A stretch of DNA of 64,000 nt. It comes from Mycobacterium sp. Its GTDB lineage: Bacteria; Actinomycetota; Actinomycetes; Mycobacteriales; Mycobacteriaceae. Made by a program: the position numbers and the translations under genes. The notes beneath the pieces are model-generated. The model was not told the DNA's origin, made no database searches, and saw nothing but the letters and a program-made list of their open reading frames with translations. The stretch spans positions 62,001 through 126,000 of the forward strand of contig RXJD01000034.1 of the NCBI GenBank assembly GCA_003987775.1. Direction: 5' to 3'. This document shows, in pieces, positions 17,772 to 26,800 of this stretch (position 1 is its first letter; every line of letters begins with the position of its first letter).

Positions 17772-18911
17772 ATGGGCAGTGACGTCTACCTGGCAGGTAC
17801 TTCCGTGGGTTCCGTTCGGTTGAGTGTCAACGGGACATCGGCCGAGGTGAGCTCATGGTGGCTTCGGAATCACTGCCCGTGCGCGCTCTGTCGAACGGAG
17901 AGCGGGCAGCGCACCGGTATGCCGGTGAGTGACTGCGAGCAGTTCGACATCCGGCGGCGTGACCGGGACGGTGTCGTGGAGATCCTCTTCGAGGACGGGC
18001 ATCGCAGTGTCTTCACCGAGGACGATCTGGTGGAGTTCGTGAGATGGCGGAGTCGACCCCTCCCTTTCGGATTCGGCAGCCGGGCAACGCTTTCGGTCGA
18101 ACGCAGACGGTGGCGCCCGAACCCCGAGCCCGCTGAAGTCTTCGAATGGCTTGCCGCCGTGGCGGACAACCGGATTCTGGTGCTCGAAGGTGCTCCTGCC
18201 CGGATCGGCGTAGTCGGGCCGACCGCCGCACAGATCGCGCCGGTGATGCCAACGATCTATGGCGACACCTGGCTGGTGCGTGTTGAGGACAGGCCGACCA
18301 ATATCGCGTACACCTCGGACGTTCTCCCCTTCCATCAGGACTTGTGTGCGTACGAGACCCCGCCTGGGCTGCAACTTCTGCACTGCGTCGAGTTCGCCGC
18401 CGAGGTCCACGGCGGGGAGACGCTGTTCTGCGATGGGCTGGCGGCCGCCGAACGCGTACGGGCCGAGGCGCCCGAGGACTTCGCCACCCTCTGCAGTGTG
18501 TGGGCGACATTCGCGACGATCAACCGCGACCAACTCATGGTGGTGCGGAAAACCCATCTCGCGCTGGACGATCACGCCAATCTGGTCGCCCTGAACTGGG
18601 CGCCGCCATTCGAAGGGCCTTTCGCTGGCGCTCCCGAGGACGAGCTGCGCTACCGGCAGGCCTACCGGACCTTTGCGGCGGCCGTTGACGAATGCCCACG
18701 GTTGGCGCTGCGGCTGAGCCCCGGTGAGATCGTCATCTTCAACAACCGTCGCGTGTTGCACGCGCGCCGGGCCTACGGGCAGCACGACGGTGTTGCACGA
18801 CGAGTCTTGGAGGGTTGTTACCTCACCGCCGACGACGTCTCGAATCAATACAGTTACTTGAAACGTCGGCTCGCGCAACGTGATATGCCCAGAGCGGAGC
18901 TGGCCTCATGA
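17772..18911 (+). CDS. Gamma-butyrobetaine hydroxylase / trimethyllysine dioxygenase-like Fe(II)/2-oxoglutarate oxygenase
   Basis: A 379-residue full-length homologue of the BBOX/TMLH group. The N-terminal zinc domain is intact: Cys35, Cys37, Cys40 (CPCALC) and His77. The TauD-type catalytic domain has the iron triad His188-x-Asp190 (FHQDL) and distal His330 (RVLHARR), and the family block TPPGLQLLHC. The residues that in human BBOX1 cage the trimethylammonium group (Tyr177, Trp181, Tyr194, from memory) are matched by Tyr163, Trp167 and Tyr180 at identical spacing (IYGDTW, then AYT). Tyr184 of the human cage is not conserved. This supports a quaternary-ammonium substrate such as gamma-butyrobetaine, hydroxylated to carnitine. 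It starts 2 bases after the PanD-like stop, and its own stop overlaps the next ATG. Confidence 0.85.
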   Translation: MGSDVYLAGTSVGSVRLSVNGTSAEVSSWWLRNHCPCALCRTESGQRTGMPVSDCEQFDIRRRDRDGVVEILFEDGHRSVFTEDDLVEFVRWRSRPLPFGFGSRATLSVERRRWRPNPEPAEVFEWLAAVADNRILVLEGAPARIGVVGPTAAQIAPVMPTIYGDTWLVRVEDRPTNIAYTSDVLPFHQDLCAYETPPGLQLLHCVEFAAEVHGGETLFCDGLAAAERVRAEAPEDFATLCSVWATFATINRDQLMVVRKTHLALDDHANLVALNWAPPFEGPFAGAPEDELRYRQAYRTFAAAVDECPRLALRLSPGEIVIFNNRRVLHARRAYGQHDGVARRVLEGCYLTADDVSNQYSYLKRRLAQRDMPRAELAS

Positions 18912-20872
18912 ACGGCAGCACGCGCCGATGGTTGCTAGGCAGACTGCTTACCTGGCAGGGGTGGATGGACGCGCCCGAATCGCGCCGGGCACGGATGTGG
19001 GGTGCTGCCGTGACCGCGCTGAGCGCCGAGCGGCACGGACCCGGTTCGGTCGAGCAGTTTCAGCCTGTGTTGCCACGCCTTCCACTTCCGAAGATCGATG
19101 ACACGCTTCGCATCTTCACGGCCTCCGTGGATCCGCTCCTCGATGCCGCCGGCCGCGCCGAACTCCGGGCGGCCGTTGACAACTTTCGGGCCAGCGATGT
19201 GGTCGCACGGTTGCAGGCTCGGCTCCAGGAACGCCATGCCACACAGGAGAATTGGCTGGCGGACTACTGGGAACGCTATGCCTACCTCATCGACCGCCGT
19301 TCACTGATTCATAGCGTCGGCTACGCGCTCGATGCGGCGACGTTGCCCCGAACCGGTGTTTCCCAGTTGCAGCGCGCCGCCATGATGGGCACTGCGCTGC
19401 TGGCGTTGCGCCGCAGGATCGCCGATGGTGGCATCCGTCCGCAGCGTGTGCGCGGCGTCGTCCCGTTGTGCATGAAGCAGCTCCGCAGCTGTTTCGCAAC
19501 CGTCCGCCTGCCGGGCGATGACGTCGACACGATCCGGCGCTTCGATGATCAGCGTTGCATCATCGTGCTGGTAGACGGGCACCTTTTCGAGGTCGAGGTG
19601 CTGTTCGACGACGGCGCGCGCGACATCTCGTACGCAGAACTGCTCGCGGTCCTGACCGAGATCCGCCGGCTGGCAGCCGCACGAGAACCTGCCCCGCCGA
19701 TCGCCGCGCTCACCCTGCAACAACGCGACGTCTGGGCGCGGGTGAGGGCGGAAATTGTCGAGGGCGGCGGGCGCAACGCGGACAATCTCGACCGCATTGA
19801 GAGGGCGTTGTTCATTCTTGTGCTTGACGACGAGGCGCCCGAGGGCATGAGTGCGTTGGGGCGCGCGATGCTGTGTGGCAACGGAGCGAACCGCTGGCTC
19901 GACAAGGGCATGGAGGTGGTCGTGTTCCGTAACGGGCGCATGGGCGGGCTGATGGAGCACAGCCGGGGGGACGGCGAGGCGGTCACACTCTTGCTCGAGG
20001 AGATGTTGCTGCACGAGGGAAGTCACGTGAGCCTGTTTGCGGAATCGCCACTTCCCGCGGCAGTTCCGCTGCGCCATCTCGATTTCGAGGTGGCTCCCGG
20101 GTCACCGCTCGGTGCTGCCCTGGAGTCGGCGGCGGCGACGGCGAAAAGGCTTATCGCCGACGTCGAAGTATCTGCAGGCGAGCTTGCTATCGGTGCGGGG
20201 GCCATCAAGGCGCAGCATTGCTCGCCCGACTCTTTTCTGCAGCTGGCTTTTCAGCTCGCTTACGCGCGTTTGCATCCTGAACGAAAGCCATGCCTCGCCT
20301 ACCAGACGGCCACCACGCGGCTGTTCGCGGCGGGCAGGACCGAGTGCCTTCGTTCGGCCTCCGCGGAAAGCATCGCATTCGTCGAGTCCATGGCGGATCC
20401 GGAAGCTTGCGGCGAGCGGCGTCGACGACTGTTGCGTGCAGCGCTGGATGCCCACCGCTCGTACCGGATGTCTGCGATGCGGGGCCGCGGCTGCGACCGC
20501 CACCTTTTCGGGCTTCTCGTCGAGGCGATGCTGAGCGGTGCGGACGTCGAGCTGTTCGGTACCACGGCATGGAACCTGCCTTTCGAGCTCTCGACATCGC
20601 AGTCGCCGGTGCGTCAAACAGCAGCCTGGCGTCCTGAGACATCGTCGCGGGGGGTGGGATTCCTGCCGCTGTCGCAAACCGGCTACGGAGTGTCCTACGC
20701 CTTCGTCGGAGACGAGCGGACTTACTTGCTGGTGAGTGCATCGGCGGCCTGCCCGGACACGTCCGCACAGCGGTTTCGCGAGGCCGTCGACGGAGCTGTG
20801 CGCGACATGCTGGCGGTGGCTACCGGACACGAAGCCGCCGCGCTGGTGGCAGCCACCGCGGGCCGCTCATGA
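18908..20872 (+). CDS. Eukaryote-type choline/carnitine O-acyltransferase family enzyme
   Basis: A 654-residue carnitine acyltransferase-family protein, complete at both ends. The N-terminal block LPRLPLPKIDDTL and NWLADYWERYAYL match the family start. The catalytic HxxxDG motif is EHSRGDG, with His351 and Asp355. The block YQTATTRLFAAGRTE keeps Tyr465 and Thr478, equivalent to the carnitine-carboxylate contacts Tyr452/Thr465 of carnitine acetyltransferase; choline acetyltransferase has Val at the second site. The RG..DRHLFGL block, STSQ at 562 and GYGVSY also agree. The enzyme should transfer acyl groups between CoA and the hydroxyl of carnitine or a similar betaine. Such enzymes are common in eukaryotes and rare in bacteria. 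It overlaps both neighbours by ATGA. Chain-length preference is not visible. Confidence 0.88.
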   Translation: MNGSTRRWLLGRLLTWQGWMDAPESRRARMWGAAVTALSAERHGPGSVEQFQPVLPRLPLPKIDDTLRIFTASVDPLLDAAGRAELRAAVDNFRASDVVARLQARLQERHATQENWLADYWERYAYLIDRRSLIHSVGYALDAATLPRTGVSQLQRAAMMGTALLALRRRIADGGIRPQRVRGVVPLCMKQLRSCFATVRLPGDDVDTIRRFDDQRCIIVLVDGHLFEVEVLFDDGARDISYAELLAVLTEIRRLAAAREPAPPIAALTLQQRDVWARVRAEIVEGGGRNADNLDRIERALFILVLDDEAPEGMSALGRAMLCGNGANRWLDKGMEVVVFRNGRMGGLMEHSRGDGEAVTLLLEEMLLHEGSHVSLFAESPLPAAVPLRHLDFEVAPGSPLGAALESAAATAKRLIADVEVSAGELAIGAGAIKAQHCSPDSFLQLAFQLAYARLHPERKPCLAYQTATTRLFAAGRTECLRSASAESIAFVESMADPEACGERRRRLLRAALDAHRSYRMSAMRGRGCDRHLFGLLVEAMLSGADVELFGTTAWNLPFELSTSQSPVRQTAAWRPETSSRGVGFLPLSQTGYGVSYAFVGDERTYLLVSASAACPDTSAQRFREAVDGAVRDMLAVATGHEAAALVAATAGRS

Positions 20873-22119
20873 GCCTGCGGGAAGCCCGGGTGAGGGCGTG
20901 GATTCCTCATCAAGGTCCCGGCGGACGCAACCGGCACCGCCGCCGGGTGAATTCGCAATTGCTGCTCGGCGTGGTCGCGAGCATGTTCTTCGTCGACATG
21001 TTGATCTACGGCATCGTCGTGCCCGTGCTGCCGACCCTGGCTGCGCCCGCCGGGCTGGAATCCTTTGAGGTGGGGACGGTCTTCGCTTGCTACGGGCTGG
21101 CCTACTTCATCGCGACTCCGATCGCGGGCCGGCTGGTCGACCGGCGTGGCACGCGTGGGGTGTTCCTCACCGGCGCTGTTGTCCTGACTCTGGCGACATT
21201 CCTGTTCGGATTAGCCGGCCACCTGGCCGCTCTGGTGATGTGCCGGATGCTGCAGGGCGCAGGGGCGGCGGCAATCTGGGTAGCCGGTTACGCCACGCTC
21301 GTCGAGACGTTCGCACGCGAGCAGCGCGGCCGCGCGGTCGCGACCGCGAGCATCGGGACAGCGCTCGGCCTGTTGATCGGTCCCGTGGTTGGCGGGCTGC
21401 TGCTCGAGATGCACGGTCCCCGTGCGCCATTCGTTCTCGGCGCATTGCTGGCCGGCGCGGCGGGGGGGTTGCTGATCCTGGTGCTGCCGTCCACGGCGCA
21501 CCGCCTGCCACCGACGGACTGCCGCATTCGGTTCGGTCTGCGCGGGCTGCCGCTGCTCGCCGTGCCGTGGCTGGTGGCCAGCCTCGCGGCCGGGCTTGCG
21601 CTGGGCGGTGTGGAAGCGACACTGCCGATCGACCTCAGCTCTCGGCTTCGTCTGCCGGGCACCACCATCGGCCTGCTGTTCGCGCTGACGACGGCGGGCT
21701 TCGTCGCAAGTTCGCAGGGCGCGGGACGAGTGTCGGATTGCCGGCGTCGCGCGCGGACGCTGGCGGCGGGCTGGGGTGGCGTCTGCGTCGGTTTGGTGCT
21801 CCTGGGTCAATCGGCCCAGCTGATGGGCCAAGCGCTTGCACTGTTGCTACTCGGGGCAGGTCTCGGCGCGATGGTGGCCACAATCCTGCCGGCCCTGGCA
21901 GATGCCTTCGAGGCGCGCGGTTTTCAGCAACCCGGGATGAGCGCAGCTGCCTACAACCTGAGCTTCAGCGCGGGCGCGATGGCGGGCGCACCGCTTGCCG
22001 GCGCCCTCGTCCAAGAACTGTCGTTCCGCGCCGCGACCCTGATCGTCGCCCTCGGAACGCTGGCCTGCGGCGTATTCGCCGCGATCGCTCGCGTCTCGCT
22101 CGTCCCACGCGCCGTATAG
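20869..22119 (+). CDS. MFS transporter (DHA1/VMAT-like), last gene of the betaine operon
   Basis: A 416-residue major facilitator with a ~28-residue basic cytoplasmic start, then 12 predicted helices. TM1 carries MFFVDMLIYGIVVPVLPTLA, strongly reminiscent of the DHA1 drug:proton antiporters and vesicular amine transporters (SLC18). The loop 2-3 motif is GRLVDRRGTRGV, and the TM5 antiporter motif is GLLIGPVVGGLL. These are export-type features. The ATG overlaps the acyltransferase stop, so it is coupled to that operon; cationic betaine or acyl-betaine export is the natural guess. The 3' end is 17 bases from the convergent recD stop, where the conserved core begins. Confidence 0.85.
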   Translation: MSLREARVRAWIPHQGPGGRNRHRRRVNSQLLLGVVASMFFVDMLIYGIVVPVLPTLAAPAGLESFEVGTVFACYGLAYFIATPIAGRLVDRRGTRGVFLTGAVVLTLATFLFGLAGHLAALVMCRMLQGAGAAAIWVAGYATLVETFAREQRGRAVATASIGTALGLLIGPVVGGLLLEMHGPRAPFVLGALLAGAAGGLLILVLPSTAHRLPPTDCRIRFGLRGLPLLAVPWLVASLAAGLALGGVEATLPIDLSSRLRLPGTTIGLLFALTTAGFVASSQGAGRVSDCRRRARTLAAGWGGVCVGLVLLGQSAQLMGQALALLLLGAGLGAMVATILPALADAFEARGFQQPGMSAAAYNLSFSAGAMAGAPLAGALVQELSFRAATLIVALGTLACGVFAAIARVSLVPRAV

Positions 22120-22136
22120 GTGGCCCGTCGCTCAAT

Positions 22137-23897
22137 TCAATCCGCTCCGGCGGTGCGGAGACGGCGCGCCAGACCGCTGGCGCGCACCGCCCGCCGCAGG
22201 ATCGCAGCCCGCACGGCGTCCTCCGGACCGATCACCCGCACCTTCCGTTTGGCCCGCGTGACAGCGGTATAGAACAACTCTCGCGTCAGCAACCGCGAAT
22301 CTTCCGGCGGCAGCAGCACAGTCACCTCGTCGATCTGACTGCCCTGGCTCTTGTGAATGGTCATCGCGTGCATCGTTTCGACATCGGACAGCCGGCTGGT
22401 CGCGAATTCGAGGAGTTCGTCAGCCCCGGCGATCACCGCTCGAAGCGCGCCCTGCTGACCCGCGCCGGCGACAACGGCGACCCCGGTGTCACCGTTGTAG
22501 ACACCTAATCCGTAGTCGTTGTTGGTTACGAGCACCGGTCTTCCGGCGTACCAGGAAGACCAGATCGGATCGCCGGTCGCCTCGACCACCCACCGCTCCA
22601 CCTGTCGGTTCCAGTGTCCGATGCCGAAGCGCCCACGGCGATGCGCACACAGCAACCGGTGCTCATCGAGCGTCGACAGAGCGGCGTTCGCGTCACCCAG
22701 CAATGCCGCCTGCCGCAGTGCCAGGGCATGTGGTACAAGCACTTTCCGGAGCTGGTCGGTCGGTTCTTCGGTGTCGATCCACTCGATGTGGTCGCCGCCC
22801 GCCCGCAGCAGGTCGATCGCGAGATCAGCATCGCCGTCGCGGATCGCCGATGCCAACTGACCGATCGACTCCCCGAATCGATGCGATGTCAGCAACGCCG
22901 CGACCCGCGCGTCGGCCCGCGACCCCAGCCCGTCCACCAGGTCAGCGAGCACCGCCCCCGCCTCCACGGACGCCAGCTGATCGGGGTCGCCGACGAGCAG
23001 CAGCCGGGTCTGCGTCCGCACCGACTCCAGCAACCGCGCCATCATCGTCAACGACACCATCGACGTCTCGTCGACGACGATCACATCGTGCGGCAATCTG
23101 TTGCCCCGGTGATGACGAAACCGCGTCGCTGTATCCGGACGCGGGCCCAACAGCCGGTGCAGTGTCGTCGCTCTAAGCCCCGAGATCCGTTGTCGGTCAA
23201 CCGGGTCCAGCTCGTTAACCTGTAGCTGGACCGCCTCGTGCAACCGTGCGGCCGCCTTGCCGGTCGGCGCCGCCAGTGCGATGCGCAGCGGTGGTTTTCC
23301 GTCCAGCTCCGCCTGCTCGGCGAACAGCGCCAACAGCCGCGCCACCGTGGTGGTCTTGCCCGTACCCGGCCCGCCGGTCAGTACCGTCAGGCCCTGCTGC
23401 AGGGCGATGCCGGCGGCCTCCCGTTGTTCCTCGTAGCCCGCCGGGAACAACCGGTCGATGTCGGGAACCCTCGACCGCCCGGCAGTGGACAGCAGCGCCG
23501 AGAAGTCGTCGGCAACCTGCTGCTCCTCGCGCCAATACCGGTCCAGATAAAGCAGATTGCCGTCGTACACACGCAGTACCGGCGGTTGGCCGGCCAGCGG
23601 ACTGGCCTGCACCGCCGCGAGCCATTGCGGCGCCGACGGCCAGGGCAGGTCTGCGATGCCGACCTGCGTCTGGACCGACCGCAGGTCCACACAGACCGAT
23701 CCGGCGCGCAGTGCCCGCACTACCAGCGCCAGTGCCAGCGCGACCGACGGGTCAGACTCCCGTGCCATCGCCGTAAGGCGCTGTGCGACATGCACATCAG
23801 CGGACTCGAGCACGCCCGCCTCGTTGAAGGTGCGCAACAGTCCGGTGGCACTGACGGCCAGCCGCCGGTCGGCGGGATCGATCGTCTCGGCCGTCAT
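22137..23897 (-). CDS. recD: RecBCD enzyme subunit RecD
   Basis: A 586-residue superfamily 1B 5'-3' helicase subunit. Walker A is GGPGTGKTTT near residue 177. Later helicase motifs include APTGKAAARLHEA, VIVVDETSMVSL (Walker B), LLVGDPDQLASVEAGAVL and, near the C-terminus, MTIHKSQGSQIDEV and LFYTAVTRAKRKV. The ATG at 23897 overlaps the recB stop (ATGA); a longer open frame upstream lies inside recB and is ignored. With recB and recC it forms the ATP-dependent nuclease-helicase. In mycobacteria RecBCD has been linked mainly to single-strand annealing, with AdnAB doing end resection for recombination. Confidence 0.95.
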   Translation of the reverse strand: MTAETIDPADRRLAVSATGLLRTFNEAGVLESADVHVAQRLTAMARESDPSVALALALVVRALRAGSVCVDLRSVQTQVGIADLPWPSAPQWLAAVQASPLAGQPPVLRVYDGNLLYLDRYWREEQQVADDFSALLSTAGRSRVPDIDRLFPAGYEEQREAAGIALQQGLTVLTGGPGTGKTTTVARLLALFAEQAELDGKPPLRIALAAPTGKAAARLHEAVQLQVNELDPVDRQRISGLRATTLHRLLGPRPDTATRFRHHRGNRLPHDVIVVDETSMVSLTMMARLLESVRTQTRLLLVGDPDQLASVEAGAVLADLVDGLGSRADARVAALLTSHRFGESIGQLASAIRDGDADLAIDLLRAGGDHIEWIDTEEPTDQLRKVLVPHALALRQAALLGDANAALSTLDEHRLLCAHRRGRFGIGHWNRQVERWVVEATGDPIWSSWYAGRPVLVTNNDYGLGVYNGDTGVAVVAGAGQQGALRAVIAGADELLEFATSRLSDVETMHAMTIHKSQGSQIDEVTVLLPPEDSRLLTRELFYTAVTRAKRKVRVIGPEDAVRAAILRRAVRASGLARRLRTAGAD

Positions 23898-26800
23898 GCC
23901 GCCGCCCTGCGGGCGTCGAGCAGATCGGACAGCTCGGTCACCAACTCCGCGGGTGGGGCCCAGCTGAACACCCCGGCCGGATGGCCGTCGATCACCGGGG
24001 TATCGGGTCCGCACATTCCGCGCAGGAACAGATACAACACACCGCCCAGATGTCGGGCCGGTTCGTAGCCTGGTTGCCGCCAGCGCAGAAAGCGATGCAG
24101 GACAACGCTGTACAACAGCGCCTGCAGCGGGTAGTCCGAATGCAGCATGGCCTCGGCCATCCGCTGTGGGGTGTAGTCGGCGGCGGACAGTTGCCGGTCC
24201 GGCTCACCGAGCCAGTTGGTCTTGTAGTCGACGACCAGGAAACGGTGACCCGAACCGTGCGGAACCCGAAGTACCGCGTCGACCGAACCGCTGAGGTAAC
24301 CGCGCAGCGACTGTGCGCCCAGCGCGTCGCCGATCAACCGGTCCGGGTAGGACGCCAGTGGGTCGTCGACCGGGAGATGGGAGCGCAGCAACCGCCCGAC
24401 GTCGGAAAGCCGCACCTCCACCTCGGCGCCGCGAACGTCCCCACCGGCCAGCGGAAACTCGAAGTCCAACTCGCGCAACCGGTCCGGCAGGCCGATCTGC
24501 CGCAGCGTCAGCCCGGCGGCCAGGGGACCCAGGGGAGTGTCGTGCATCGGGACCAGTGCGGCGGCGAGTTGCGGTGAGGGCACATCGACCGGCCACCACG
24601 TCGAGTGAACACCGATCTGTGCCTCGAGTTCCGCGGCGAGGTCGCCCGCGAACGGATCGCTGGTCTCCAGCACCGCATGCACCAGGGTGCCGAACTGCGC
24701 ACCGGTGGGGAGTTCGGCCATGGGTGAAGGCACAGCAGCTGCGGATGCCGCAGCGATCAGCGGGATGTCGTGGACTTCGTCGTCGAGCTCGGTGAGCTCC
24801 GGCTCGCTGGACACGCCGACGGTCTGCTCCGCGACGCGGATCAGCCCCGAGTAGGAGGTGCGCCGCCACGCCGTGTCGATGGGGCGGTGGAAGTGCCGGG
24901 TGCCGAGGTCGGACGGCGTGGGGTGGCCGGATACGGCTGGTGCCGCCGCGATCACGGACTCTTCCACGACCGGCCCGCCGGCGTCCTGCCACTGCCGCAG
25001 TCGCTCCCAGGCCTCGTCGTCGGTGATCTTCAACGGTTCACAGCGATCGGGAACCGTCGACTCCCCGGGGCGCCGGCCACGCAACAGCCGGGAGAGTCCG
25101 CCGTTGGGTTCGCCGTGCGCTGGTGACCACCAGGCCACCACCTGGGACTGGGCCCGGGTCAGCGCGACGTAGGTCAGCCGGCTGTCGTCGTTGGCCGTTT
25201 CCTTGCGGCCGAGGTTCTCCACGGCGGCGAAGTCGGGACTGTCCTTGCCGCCGATGTGTAGACAGCGCTCGCCCCGGTCGTGGAACAGCACCAGGTCGCG
25301 CTCGCCCACATTGCGATTGAACGCGAACGGCAGGTACACCACCGGATACTGCAGGCCCTTGCTCACCCAGACCGTCATGATCTGGACCGCCGCGGCGTCG
25401 CTGTCGATCCTGCGGTTGCGTTCGGTGGCGCCGGCCCGCTCCTCCCGTTGACCGCGCAGCCAATCACGCAGCGCCGGCAGAGAATAGCGCTCGCGGTGCG
25501 CCACCTCCTGCAGTAGCTGGGTCACGTGCGCCAGGTCGGTCATGTGCCGCTCTCCGCCGTGCCACGACAGCACGCGGTCCGCCATGCCGCTCATCTGCGC
25601 CGCTTCGAAAATGGCGGCGACGCCCCGTTCGCGAGCGTGGTCGGCCCACTCCCGCAAGGTATCGGCGACCTCGTCGGTGAGCGCGTCACCGCCGGCCGTC
25701 AGGTCTTCGGCCGTCTTGCCGAAGAACATGGTGGTCGCGGCCGCCCGCACCACGCCCGGGCGGTGCGGCTGATCGAACGCCTCCAGCAGCGACAGCCAGT
25801 CGTCGGCGGCTTCGGAGCTGAATACGTCGGAGTCTCCGGTGTAGACGGCGGCGATACCGGCCTCCGACAGTGCGCGGTGGCAGGCGCGGGCGTCTTTGTG
25901 GCTCTCGACGATGACGGCGACGTCGCGGGCTTCCAGCGGCTTACCGGCGAACGTCGCCTCGCTCGCCAGCAGCCCGCCGATGTCGGCGGCGAGATCGCGG
26001 CCGATGTGTTCGCGCAGTTCGTCGATCGGCAGGTTCTGGGTACCTTTGCGGCCCAGCGTCGCTCGGCGCACTACCCGAAGCCGGAACGGCTCGTTGTGCG
26101 GAGCGCCGGCGAGGCGATGACCGCGGTGCGAGGCCGCGACGTCGTGCACCACGATCTCGGGGTCACCGAGTTCGGCTCCGCGCAGTACGGCCTGCAATCG
26201 CTCGACGAGCGCGCTGTCGCTGCGCCAGTTCGTCACCAGGGTGCGCTTGTCCCCGGCGGTCTTGGCGGCATTGAGGTAGGTGACGATGTCGCCGCCGCGG
26301 AACGCGTAGATCGCCTGCTTCGGGTCGCCGATGAGGATGAGCGTGGACCGCCCGCTGAACGCCCGGTCGATCACCTGCCATTGGACCGGATCGGTGTCCT
26401 GAAACTCGTCCACCATGACGATGGGCCAGCGTTGGTGCATCCGGGCCCGGGCCGGCGAGTCGTCGGTGTCCAGTGCTGCGGCCAGCCGGATGAGCAGGTC
26501 GTCGTATCCCAACACCCCGCGGCGTCGCTTGCGCTTTTCCAGTTCGGCGAGAACGTCTTTCGCGAAGTGCACACAGGCCGCGGCCCGCGATCCCGGTTCC
26601 GGGTCGCGCGGGCGCAGCTGGGTCGACGGGTTGGCGACGACGGTGCGCGCGATGCGCAGCGCCTCGCTGTAAGTCAGGGCGGGATCGTCGCGGTCCCGCC
26701 CGAAGTGGACCAGGTACAGATCGTCGACGATTTCGGTGACGAGGTCGTTGAGGTCCTCGAGCAACGTGACTCCGGTATCCGTATCACCGGCGGCACCAAG

